Shown here: one piece after another, positions 6,636-13,469 of the stretch | Numbering within the stretch: the first letter of the stretch is position 1 | Layout: the number at the start of each line of letters is the position of its first letter | Assembly: GCA_947483545.1 (NCBI GenBank) | Contig: CANKNP010000095.1 | Span: 1 to 14,736 of the forward strand | Direction of reading: 5' to 3' | Length of the DNA stretch: 14,736 bases | Source: Deltaproteobacteria bacterium | GTDB lineage: Bacteria > Myxococcota > UBA796 > SXON01 | The notes under the pieces: model-generated | Seen by the model: the letters and a program-made list of their open reading frames with translations, nothing else | Told to the model about the DNA's origin: nothing | The model's database searches: none | Translations under genes and position numbers: made by a program

Positions 6636-7561
6636 TACCCCCCCTGCAAGCTGGCAAGCGCGCGGCTCACCTCGACACGCACCATCTTCTTGCGCCAGGG
6701 GGCCGGCGGGAGGTGGGTGCTCAGCGGCTGCGAGCCCTTGAACGCGGCAGCGACGAGATCGTCCGGGGTGTCTGCTTCAAACAGCAGCGGTGCCGAGCTG
6801 ACCGAGGAGATCACAGCGCGCCAGAGCCCGCCGGGATTCGCGGGGGCGGCGACGGCAACGAGGACCTGGGCGTAGTCGATGGCCTGGCGCGTCCGGAGCT
6901 TTCTGTGACACACGCGGCGTGGTTCAAGCGGAATTCGAACCCGGGTCAGGATCTCGTCCTTCTCCAGCTTGAGCCAAGCCATCCCATCGTCGTGATACAT
7001 CTGAGACACGGGCACTTGCCTCACGCCGCGGCTTGATACAAATTCGGCCTCCGCGCCAAGAAGCCAGAGCGCAGGGACCGTATCTGCCGAGTGTGTCGCG
7101 TAGCAGCCACGCCCCTTCGGCGCGACGTGACACACGGTCCCCTCGCGCTTGAGACAGTACCCAAGCGACGCCCGCCAGCCCGCCGGCTGGTTGTAATACA
7201 GGCAGCGTGTATCAAGCATCAAATTGCCGCCGATCGTCGCCATCGCCTGGATCGTGGGGGTTGCCACGGTGCGACAAGCATCGGCCAATGCAGGGAGCTG
7301 TCGGTTCACGACGGCGTTCGACCCCAACTCCCGAAGCGTGACCCCGGCGCCGATCCACAGCGAGCCCTCGGCGACCTCGACCCCACGCAGCCCAAGGGCT
7401 CGAATCGATACAAGGTGCTTCGGCTCAAACAGCCGATGTTTCATCGACACGAGCAGGTCTGTCCCGCCGGCGACGAGCTGACTGCCGGGCTCGGCCAACA
7501 ACTTGGAGGCCTCGACGACGTCGCGCGGGGCCGAGTAGTGAAATGAAGGGAGGGGTAGCAT
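6635..7561 (-). CDS. hcrB: 4-hydroxybenzoyl-CoA reductase-type beta subunit (FAD and [4Fe-4S] binding)
   Basis: The FAD-binding middle subunit of a xanthine-oxidase-family enzyme, 308 aa. FAD motifs are LVAGGTDLLVS (29-39) and TIGGNLMLD (109-117). The decisive feature is an inserted loop with Cys120, Cys136, Cys144 and Cys153 (TRC, YCLK, VCHV, GCYA). The 16/8/9 spacing is that of the extra [4Fe-4S] cluster loop known from the Thauera aromatica 4-hydroxybenzoyl-CoA reductase beta subunit, as I recall it. Ordinary xanthine or CO dehydrogenase medium subunits lack this loop. The extra cluster lets low-potential electrons from ferredoxin reach the molybdenum site for reductive dehydroxylation. 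ATG 7559-7561 is the start, with a weak GCAGGG upstream. The gene follows the alpha subunit after 260 bp containing a REPIN-like element and overlaps the acyltransferase by one base. Confidence 0.88.
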   Translation of the reverse strand: MLPLPSFHYSAPRDVVEASKLLAEPGSQLVAGGTDLLVSMKHRLFEPKHLVSIRALGLRGVEVAEGSLWIGAGVTLRELGSNAVVNRQLPALADACRTVATPTIQAMATIGGNLMLDTRCLYYNQPAGWRASLGYCLKREGTVCHVAPKGRGCYATHSADTVPALWLLGAEAEFVSSRGVRQVPVSQMYHDDGMAWLKLEKDEILTRVRIPLEPRRVCHRKLRTRQAIDYAQVLVAVAAPANPGGLWRAVISSVSSAPLLFEADTPDDLVAAAFKGSQPLSTHLPPAPWRKKMVRVEVSRALASLQGG

Positions 7562-7652
7562 CTAGTGGCCCTGCCCGGAAGCTTCTCGCCAGCCAAACGC
7601 CAGCGTCCCCGGAGGACACACAGTGGCAAGCAGATCCACGTGGATTTTCCTA

Positions 7653-7778
7653 CCCTTCTCCCGCCTTGCGGGAGAAGGTGCCCGCGTCTTCGCGGGCGGA
7701 TGAGGGTTTTTCAAGATCGTCGGGGAGCCCTCATCCGCCGCCGAGTACGGCGGCACCTTCTCCCGGAGGGAGAAGGGG
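7653..7778. repeat. REPIN-like compound inverted repeat (four nested hairpins)
   Basis: Two arms, 7653-7706 and 7728-7778, are inverted copies of each other around a 21-base spacer. Each arm contains two hairpins. A: CCTTCTCCCG 7654-7663 pairs with 7669-7678 (10 bp). B: CCCGCG 7681-7686 pairs with 7691-7696. C: CCGCCG 7738-7743 pairs with 7748-7753. D: CCTTCTCCC 7756-7764 pairs with 7768-7776. The CGGATGAGGG at 7697-7706 pairs with CCCTCATCCG at 7728-7737. The hairpin pairs keep stems while loops and stem bases differ between arms (GTCTTC against GAGTAC), as expected for REP doublets mobilised by a RAYT transposase acting in trans. No transposase is in the window. It lies between the alpha and beta subunit genes. 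Confidence 0.9.
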
Positions 7779-7821
7779 AGAACAAGGCGGGGCCCTGGCG
7801 AGAAACTTCGGGGTGTGCGCA

Positions 7822-10170
7822 CTACGCCGTCCTCGACGCGCGGGTGAGCGCCTGGAGCACGCGATCCGGGGTGTAGGGCGGCTGTGTGAACCAGACGCCG
7901 GTCGCGTCATACAGCGCGTTGGCGATGGCAGGGACCGTGGACAACTGTGGACCTTCACCCGCCTCTTTGGCGCCAAATGGCCCGTTGGGATCGTGTGTTT
8001 CGATGATGAACGTCTGGATCTCGGGGGTCTCGTGTACCGTCGGGATCTTGTACTCGAGCAGGCTCGGCGAGGTCAGCAGGCCCCCGCGGTAGCGTTGTTC
8101 CTCGTAGAGCGCTTCGCCCACGCCCATGTAGACGCAACCTTCGATCTGGCCCTCCACGACGGTGCGATTGATGGCCCGCCCACAGTCGTGCGCGACCCAG
8201 ATCTTGTCGATGGTGACGACGCCGGTCTCGGCATCCACGGATACCTCTGCCACCTGGGCGGTGAACGAGTACGCCGGCGAGGGGCCGACCGACTGGCGAC
8301 GGAACCGGCTTCCGATCTTGTGGGGTTTGTACCCGCCGACCTCGCCGATGGGGCCGTACATCTCCTCGGCGAGCCACACCGCATCGACGAACGACACGGC
8401 CCGCTCGGGCGTCTCGGTGACAAACACCCGGCGATCGCGGAACGACAACGCGGCGGGTTCGACCGCGAGCTTGACGGCGACGGCCCCGGCGATCTTCTCG
8501 CGGACGCGATCACTCGCGGAGATGCACGCGTTCCCGGCCATGAACGTCACCCGGGAGGAATAGCTCCCGAGGTCAACCGGCGTGAGCGCAGTGTCGCCCT
8601 CGATGATGCGCACGTCGGAAGGCTCGATGCCCAACCGCTCGGCGCACAAGGCTGCGAGCATGTGGACGCTGCCCTGGCCGCAGTCGGCAGTGCCGGAGAA
8701 CAGCGTGACCTCGCCAGAGCGGTCCACCTTGAGCTGCACAGAGGATTGAGACAGCTCGTTTTGATACACCGGGTGCAAGGCGCCACACATGTATGCCGAA
8801 GCTGCGAGGCCGATTCCACGGCCCGATCCCAGCTTTCCTCGCTTTGTATCATACCCGCTCGCGGAGACCACGGCGTTGATACATTCGACCATGCCGACGG
8901 ACGTGACCTTGAGCCCGTTACACGTCTCACTGTCCGCCGCGATGCAGTTCGCCCGCCGCAGTTCGGCCGGGTCGAGGCCCAGCGCCACCGCCGCCCGGTC
9001 CATGTGCATCTCCAGCGCCAGCCGTGGTTGAATCGCGCCGTGCCCGCGCTTCGGCCCGCACGGCGGCTTGTTCGTGTAGAGCCGGTGGGACTCAAACCGA
9101 TAGTTCTCCAGCTTGTACGGGAGCGGCATGAACACGCCCAGGTAGTAGCTGGTGACGACTCCGTAGCTCGCATACGCCCCCCCCTCGGCCCAGGCTTTGA
9201 AGTCGATGGCCGTGATGCTGCCGTCTTTCTTGAAGCCCATCTTCAAGAACATCCGCGTGGGGTGGCGGCCCCTGTGCGCGTAGAACACCTCCTCACGCTC
9301 CAGCGAGATCTTCACCGGGCGGCCCAGCTTTCTTGCCAGATGCGCCGCCACAATGTCCGTACAGAACGGGTCACACTTTCCGCCATAGCCGGCGCCCACC
9401 GTCGGCTTGATCAGCCGGATGTCCTGCTCCCGCATCCCCAGGACGTGGGCGACATCGCGGTGGACGTAGTGCGGGTTCTGCGTGCTCGACCACAGCGTGA
9501 GCTTTCCGTCTGGCTCGGGCCGACACAGCGCGACGTGCGCCTCCAGCGGGACGTGGGTGCTGCCCGGATACTCGTAGGTGTCCTCGATGATGAGATCAGC
9601 CTCAGACAATCCCTTCTCCGCATCCCCGTACTCCTGGAACACCCGACGCAGGATGTTCGACGGCTTGCGAGACGCCTCGTGGATGTGCGGCTTCGTAGGG
9701 TCGAGCGCGTCCTCGATGGTCAGCACTGCGACGAGCTTCTCGTAGGTCACGACCACCGCGCGGGCGGCCCGGTGCGCGGTCTCCTCATCGATCGCAGTGA
9801 TACACGCGACCGGCTCCCCGATGTATCGCACCTTGCCGATGGCCATCGCCGTCTCGTCCTGGGCGACCGGAATGACACCGTACTTCTTGGGTAGTTCTGG
9901 ACCCAGCGCATAGCCAACAACGCCGGGGATCGCGAGCGCAGCCGTGAGATCGATGTTCACGATCTTGGCGTGCGGCTCGGTGGAGCGCACGAACTTGCCG
10001 TACACCATCCTCGGGAACTTGAGGTCGTCCGTGAAGATGGCCGCCCCGGTGATGCGCGCCCGGCCGTCGATCTTGGCCTCCGAGCGCCCAAGCACCCCGC
10101 CCTCCGCAGGCTCGCCGGTGTGCGTGGGGTAGACGGCCCAGGCAGGGCGATCCTCCTTGTTTTCGCTCAT
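7822..10170 (-). CDS. hcrA: 4-hydroxybenzoyl-CoA reductase-type alpha subunit (molybdenum cofactor binding)
   Basis: The large catalytic subunit of a xanthine-oxidase-family molybdoenzyme, 782 aa, holding the molybdopterin cytosine dinucleotide site. The N-terminal a/b hammerhead domain begins EGGVLGRSEAKIDGRARITG (23-42). Cofactor-contact motifs follow: TQNPH (230-234), GAGYGGKCDP (259-268), EGGAYASYG (329-337), CGPKRGHGAIQPR (371-383, typical of the 4-hydroxybenzoyl-CoA reductase group), TADCGQGSVH (494-503) and GPFGAKEAGEG (730-740) with the conserved active-site Glu739. I set the start at ATG 10168-10170 (MSENKEDRPAW) because it overlaps the gamma subunit stop as ATGA; the much longer open frame upstream is shadow sequence from the gamma gene. 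Substrate assignment rests mainly on the beta subunit's cluster loop. A related aryl-CoA substrate is possible. Confidence 0.9.
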   Translation of the reverse strand: MSENKEDRPAWAVYPTHTGEPAEGGVLGRSEAKIDGRARITGAAIFTDDLKFPRMVYGKFVRSTEPHAKIVNIDLTAALAIPGVVGYALGPELPKKYGVIPVAQDETAMAIGKVRYIGEPVACITAIDEETAHRAARAVVVTYEKLVAVLTIEDALDPTKPHIHEASRKPSNILRRVFQEYGDAEKGLSEADLIIEDTYEYPGSTHVPLEAHVALCRPEPDGKLTLWSSTQNPHYVHRDVAHVLGMREQDIRLIKPTVGAGYGGKCDPFCTDIVAAHLARKLGRPVKISLEREEVFYAHRGRHPTRMFLKMGFKKDGSITAIDFKAWAEGGAYASYGVVTSYYLGVFMPLPYKLENYRFESHRLYTNKPPCGPKRGHGAIQPRLALEMHMDRAAVALGLDPAELRRANCIAADSETCNGLKVTSVGMVECINAVVSASGYDTKRGKLGSGRGIGLAASAYMCGALHPVYQNELSQSSVQLKVDRSGEVTLFSGTADCGQGSVHMLAALCAERLGIEPSDVRIIEGDTALTPVDLGSYSSRVTFMAGNACISASDRVREKIAGAVAVKLAVEPAALSFRDRRVFVTETPERAVSFVDAVWLAEEMYGPIGEVGGYKPHKIGSRFRRQSVGPSPAYSFTAQVAEVSVDAETGVVTIDKIWVAHDCGRAINRTVVEGQIEGCVYMGVGEALYEEQRYRGGLLTSPSLLEYKIPTVHETPEIQTFIIETHDPNGPFGAKEAGEGPQLSTVPAIANALYDATGVWFTQPPYTPDRVLQALTRASRTA

Positions 10171-10646
10171 TCGGACACCTGGGCGTTGTTCGCTGCGACT
10201 TCGCGAGCCGCCGCGAGGATCTTCGTGTACCCGGTACACCGGCAGATGTTCGAGCCCAACGCCTGTTTGATCGCGGCATCGTCCGGAGTTGGGCACGTCT
10301 GATACAAATCCGCGAGACACATCACGATGCCGGGCGTGCAATACCCACATTGGCTCGCCACGTGCTTGTCGAACGCCGCGACGATGGGCGCCTCCGCTGC
10401 GCCGATGCCCTCGATGGTCTGGACCGCGCAGCCCTCGACTTCTGCCGCCAGGGTGATGCACGAGAGGCGGGGGACGCCATCGACGCGCACGGTACAAGCC
10501 CCACAGTCGCCAACATCGCAGCCGTGTTTGGAGCCGGTGAGGCCCAGGTCCTCCCGCACGAAGTCCAGCAGGGTTCGGGACGCGGGGATCAAGCGGCGGA
10601 CGGGATCCCCGTTCACGACGAGGGTGAGGATGAGGTCGTCGGACAT
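10167..10646 (-). CDS. hcrC: 4-hydroxybenzoyl-CoA reductase-type gamma subunit (two [2Fe-2S] clusters)
   Basis: The small iron-sulfur subunit of the same enzyme, 159 aa, which is the normal length. The N-terminal plant-ferredoxin domain has Cys43, Cys48, Cys51 (GCDVGDCGACTV) and Cys63; the C-terminal helical domain has Cys100 and Cys103 (SQCGYCTPG) plus Cys135 and Cys137 (NICRCTGY). These bind the two [2Fe-2S] clusters that relay electrons between the flavin/iron-sulfur subunit and molybdenum. ATG 10644-10646 gives the family N-terminus MSDDLILTLVVNG; the region just upstream is C/G-rich without a clear Shine-Dalgarno. It is the first gene of the operon, overlaps the alpha gene by 4 nt, and is divergent from the small gene at 10788. 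Confidence 0.92.
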   Translation of the reverse strand: MSDDLILTLVVNGDPVRRLIPASRTLLDFVREDLGLTGSKHGCDVGDCGACTVRVDGVPRLSCITLAAEVEGCAVQTIEGIGAAEAPIVAAFDKHVASQCGYCTPGIVMCLADLYQTCPTPDDAAIKQALGSNICRCTGYTKILAAAREVAANNAQVSE

Positions 10647-10787
10647 GCCGGGGGGCTAACCGGGCGGCCACGTGGATCCCACAGACCGGTCGTCCAGGCG
10701 GTGCGAACGGCCGGCTGACGGCGGCTACGAGCCCCGCTCCAGGGTCCGGAGGCCGCCATCCACGACAGATGCCGGATAGGCCGCGGC
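10647..10787. promoter_or_regulatory. Divergent region upstream of the reductase operon
   Basis: This 141-bp gap must carry the leftward promoter for the reductase operon and probably a rightward one for the small gene/nucleotidyltransferase pair. A perfect 8-bp palindrome CCACGTGG lies at 10668-10675, 21 bp upstream of the gamma start. The 11-mer CCACGTGGATC (10668-10678) recurs inverted at 7633-7643, upstream of the beta subunit gene. No confident -35/-10 pair was found. An operator role is inference. Confidence 0.35.
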
Positions 10788-10991
10788 ATGGACCGCGTCG
10801 TCACGATCTCTCGTTCTTTCGCCGAAGCAGACGCGCAGACCCGCCTCCAGTATTGGGCGATGTCCCCCATCGAGCGGATGGTGCTGGCGCGCGCACTGCT
10901 CCTCGCCGTCTACGGGCCCGATTGCCCGGACGTGCGCGCAGCAGGACGGGAGTGGCAGGGCGTGCGGCCACGGGCTCGCGAGCCAAAGTGA
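10788..10991 (+). CDS. Small hypothetical protein, partner of the nucleotidyltransferase
   Basis: A 67-aa protein starting MDRVVTISRSFAEADAQ, continuing through MSPIERMVLARALLLAVYG and ending in a basic tail. I do not know a named family, but the pattern of a short N-terminal strand, a SFAEAD segment and a helix with SPxER resembles small proteins I have seen encoded just upstream of nucleotidyltransferase-like genes; that is recollection, not a search. Its stop overlaps the next gene's GTG start as GTGA, so the two are translationally coupled. GGATAGG at 10774-10780 may serve as ribosome binding site. A role as antitoxin-like or accessory partner is inference from position and size. It has no membrane segment or signal peptide. 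Confidence 0.7.
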   Translation: MDRVVTISRSFAEADAQTRLQYWAMSPIERMVLARALLLAVYGPDCPDVRAAGREWQGVRPRAREPK

Positions 10992-11467
10992 GCACATTCG
11001 CGGGAGCGGCGCTCTCTGAGGACGTGCGAGAGCTGATCCGGTGTTTTCACCGGCACGGGGTCGAGTATCTACTGATCGGCGGACATGCGGTATTTTTCCA
11101 CGGATACCCCCGACTCACCCAGGATGCAGACTTTTACTATCGGAGCACAGCGGAGAACGCGGACCGGCTGTTCGCCGCGCTCACCGAATTCTGGGACGGT
11201 TCGATCCCTGGGGTGTCGGCCGCGGCCGAGCTGAACGACCCGAGCCTGGTCGTGCAGTTCGGTCGGCCGCCCAACCGCATCGACTTGCTGACAGGCCCGG
11301 ACGGGCTGGACTTCGAAGCCGCATGGGGGCGTAGGATCTTCGCGCGCTTGCCTGACCCGCACGGCGAGATCGAGGTGTTGGTCATCGGCCTGATGGATTT
11401 GCGCATGAACAAGGCCGCCTCCGGGCGCCGCAAGGACCTCGACGACCTTGAGAACCTGCCGGAGTGA
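10988..11467 (+). CDS. Nucleotidyltransferase-fold protein (DUF6036/AbiEii-MNT-like)
   Basis: A 159-aa protein starting at GTG 10988-10990 (MSTFAGAALSEDVREL) within the GTGA overlap with the small upstream gene. It shows a minimal nucleotidyltransferase core: LIGGHAVFFHGYPRLTQDADFY (about 29-50), with Gly31-Gly32 and metal-binding Asp46 and Asp48, then Asp99 in NRIDLL as the likely third carboxylate. The C-terminal helix LMDLRMNKAASGRRKDLDDLENL (135-157) fits the conserved Lys/Asp helix of this family. Such proteins transfer a nucleotide to RNA or protein targets, and members include toxins of AbiE and MNT/HEPN-type systems; its own target is unknown. All key residues are present. Context is a stand-alone two-gene cassette between a metabolic operon and a lipoprotein gene. 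Confidence 0.82.
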   Translation: MSTFAGAALSEDVRELIRCFHRHGVEYLLIGGHAVFFHGYPRLTQDADFYYRSTAENADRLFAALTEFWDGSIPGVSAAAELNDPSLVVQFGRPPNRIDLLTGPDGLDFEAAWGRRIFARLPDPHGEIEVLVIGLMDLRMNKAASGRRKDLDDLENLPE

Positions 11468-11477
11468 ACCGATCGCG

Positions 11478-11507
11478 TTGACCGCAGGTCGAAATTCCCT
11501 CTATGCG
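11478..11507 (+). promoter_or_regulatory. Candidate sigma-70-type promoter for the Ig-like lipoprotein
   Basis: TTGACC (11478-11483) and TATGCG (11502-11507) are separated by 18 bases in the gap between the nucleotidyltransferase and the lipoprotein gene. They match the -35 consensus at five of six positions and the -10 at only three, so this is a weak call. The gene then has AAGGA (11546-11550) five bases before its ATG. Confidence 0.3.
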
Positions 11508-11555
11508 CGCCACGTTTTCTCAGGCATGATAGCCGGCCCCCGCTCAAGGAACTCC

Positions 11556-12641
11556 ATGCGTAATCTTCCCGTTTTTTCCCTCTCCTTGCTCCCCCTGCTC
11601 GGCTTCGGCCTCCTGACCGCCTGTGGCGACGATGAAGACAGCGTCACCGAGACCGGCGTCGAGGGCGACGCCGACACCGACGCAGACTCGGACACCGACT
11701 CGGACAGCGACTCGGACACGGACACCGACACGGATACGGATACCGACACCGACACCGACACCGACGCCGACTGCACCGCGACTGTCGAGACGTTGAGCCC
11801 TGGGAACGGCGACGTGGCCGTGGCCGTGGACGCGAGCGTGTCCGCCAGCTTCTCCGGGTCCGCGACGAGCGCGACGATCAGCCTGACAGACAGCTCTGGC
11901 GCCGATGTGAGCGGGGTCTCCTCGCTCGCGGGCGACGGCAGGAGCATCTCGTTCATCTCCGACACGCTGCTCGCTGAGTCCAGCAGCTACACCGTGGCCG
12001 CCTCGGTGTGCGAGTCCTCGATGACCGGCTCGTTCACGACGGCCGGCGGCAGCACGACCGTCGATCTGACCGACCACACCTACGTCGTGGACCTGGATGG
12101 CTCGGACATCACCTGGGTGGAGCCGAGCGCCGGACCCACGCTGGTCACGCAGCTTGACTCGACCTTCCTGTTGCTCATGATCCAGAGCGCGGGCAGCGAC
12201 ATCGACACCGTCGCGTCCGCCGGCTCCGACGAGCGCACCGGCACCGTCGAGCAGTACGCCTGCGCCGAGGCGATCGACTTCGAGCCCACCAGCTTCGCAG
12301 GCAACCCGTCGTTCACCTCCGGACCCATGGACGCCTCGCTTACCAGCGGTGGCATCTCGGTGCCGATCTACGACCTGACCTTCGGCGGCAGCCTCTCCGC
12401 GGACGGCGAGAGCCTGGACGGCGTGCAGATCACCGGCGTCATCGACATCCGCGGCGTCTCTGAGAGCAGCGGCTACGACATCTGCCTGCTCCTGCCCTCG
12501 TTCGGCGACGCCTGCATCGACTGCCCGGACGGCGAGACCCAGTGCGTCGAGATGGACGTGAAGGACGCCTCGGCGCCCTGGCAGGAAGGCCTGACGGTGG
12601 ACCCGGCCATCGATCCTTCGACCGACCGGTACTGCAACTAG
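11556..12641 (+). CDS. Lipoprotein with Asp-Thr/Ser stalk and bacterial Ig-like domain
   Basis: A predicted envelope lipoprotein of 361 aa. ATG 11556 is preceded by AAGGA with 5-base spacing and gives a classic signal peptide, MRNLPVFSLSLLPLLGFGLL, ending in LTAC with lipidated Cys23; the longer upstream open frame lacks these. After a short acidic patch (GDDEDS), residues 38-72 alternate Asp with Thr, Ser or Ala. Residues about 74-165 look like a Big_5 type bacterial Ig-like domain (VETLSPGNGDVAVAVDASVS ... SSYTVAASV). The remaining ~190 residues (from about VDLTDHTYVVDLDG) are not recognised; they contain paired cysteines (CIDCPDGETQC) that could form disulfides. It ends 12 bases before the converging rsmI stop with no visible terminator between them. 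Ligand and role are unknown. Confidence 0.82.
   Translation: MRNLPVFSLSLLPLLGFGLLTACGDDEDSVTETGVEGDADTDADSDTDSDSDSDTDTDTDTDTDTDTDTDADCTATVETLSPGNGDVAVAVDASVSASFSGSATSATISLTDSSGADVSGVSSLAGDGRSISFISDTLLAESSSYTVAASVCESSMTGSFTTAGGSTTVDLTDHTYVVDLDGSDITWVEPSAGPTLVTQLDSTFLLLMIQSAGSDIDTVASAGSDERTGTVEQYACAEAIDFEPTSFAGNPSFTSGPMDASLTSGGISVPIYDLTFGGSLSADGESLDGVQITGVIDIRGVSESSGYDICLLLPSFGDACIDCPDGETQCVEMDVKDASAPWQEGLTVDPAIDPSTDRYCN
11667..11771 (+). repeat. Coding Asp-Thr/Asp-Ser repeat tract
   Basis: Thirty-five codons of Asp alternating with Thr, Ser or Ala form the stalk of the Ig-like lipoprotein. Units are mixed (GACACC, GACTCG, GACACG, GATACG, GATACC, GACAGC), with a short exact run of three GACACC around 11745-11762. 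It is more diverged than the tract at 2353-2490, so slippage should be rarer, and the amino-acid pattern appears to be what is conserved. Confidence 0.85.
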
Positions 12642-12653
12642 CGGCTCCCGCCC

Positions 12654-13469
12654 CTACCGCAAAGCCAGGATCCGCCCGTAGATCTCCCGCCGTGGCTGCC
12701 CCGTCTCGGCGGCGACCACGTCGCGGATCCGCTTGGGGTCCATGCCTTCCGCGAGGAGCGCTCGGATACGGGCGTCGGCATCCACAGGCGTGGCTTCCCC
12801 CCGGCCAATGAGCAGGACAACCTCGCCGCGCGTCTCCTCCCCGAGGGTCTCCAGCGCCTCCGCGGCCGACCCGGTGATCCACTGTTCATGGGTCTTCGTG
12901 AGGTTCCGGGCGATCACGACCTGTCGGGCCGGCCAGATCGCGGCGAGGATGCCGAGGGTGTCGGCCAGCCGCCGTGGAGAGTCGTAAAAGATCACCGTGC
13001 CGTCGAACCCGGCGAGCTCCCCAAGGCGCGCGGTGAGGTCCGCGGACCCGGCGGGCAAGAACCCCGCGAAGCAGAACTGATCGGTTGGAAGGCCGCTTCC
13101 GACAAGCGCTGCGACCAAGGCACACGCACCCGGTAGGACGTCGATGGCGAAACCCTCGGCGCGGGCCATCGACACGACGCGGAAGCCGGGGTCCGAGATG
13201 AGCGGCGTGCCGGCGTCCGAGACGATGCCGACGTTGCGGCCGTCGCGCAAGTGGCCGAGGATCTCGATGGCGCGGGCGTCTTCGTTGTGGTCGTGACAGC
13301 TCCGGGTGCGGCGGGAGATGCCGTGGTGGCGGAGCAGGTCGGCGGTGACACGGGTGTCCTCAGCGTACAGCTCGTCCACCTCGCGCAGGGCTTTCAACGC
13401 CCGGAGCGTGATGTCGTCGGGGTCGCCGATGGGCGTGGCGATCAACAGCAGCCGGCCAGGGGCGTTCAC
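12654..13469 (-). CDS. rsmI: 16S rRNA (cytidine(1402)-2'-O)-methyltransferase RsmI
   Basis: RsmI methylates the 2'-OH of C1402 in the 16S rRNA decoding centre using S-adenosylmethionine. The protein is 271 aa from GTG 13467-13469, chosen because it overlaps the exbD stop as GTGA and gives the standard N-terminus LLLIATPIGDPDDITLRAL (7-25); the longer open frame is shadow sequence. Family motifs in order: ELYAEDTR (33-40), SCHDHNE (57-63), GIVSDAGTPLISDPGFRVV (81-99), VLPGACALVAALVGSGLPTD (111-130), VIFYDSPRR (159-167), and RNLTKTHEQ (188-196). These are the tetrapyrrole-methylase fold signatures of RsmI. It is the third gene of the exbB-exbD-rsmI set and should depend on translation of exbD. 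Confidence 0.95.
   Translation of the reverse strand: MNAPGRLLLIATPIGDPDDITLRALKALREVDELYAEDTRVTADLLRHHGISRRTRSCHDHNEDARAIEILGHLRDGRNVGIVSDAGTPLISDPGFRVVSMARAEGFAIDVLPGACALVAALVGSGLPTDQFCFAGFLPAGSADLTARLGELAGFDGTVIFYDSPRRLADTLGILAAIWPARQVVIARNLTKTHEQWITGSAAEALETLGEETRGEVVLLIGRGEATPVDADARIRALLAEGMDPKRIRDVVAAETGQPRREIYGRILALR

Noticed and set aside
7653..7778. The inverted repeat considered as a rho-independent terminator of the alpha gene
   Set aside because: Four mirrored hairpins and no uridine tract following on the minus strand fit a REPIN better, although it may still influence transcription.
7543..9894. A 783-codon open frame on the plus strand opposite the alpha subunit gene
   Set aside because: It is rich in Arg, His and Val with no domain, mirrors the high-GC third positions of the alpha gene, and the minus strand carries a full set of molybdoenzyme motifs.
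10171..10671. N-terminal extension of the alpha subunit frame to 10671
   Set aside because: It runs in a different frame through the gamma subunit gene; the ATG at 10170 has the overlap and the family N-terminus.
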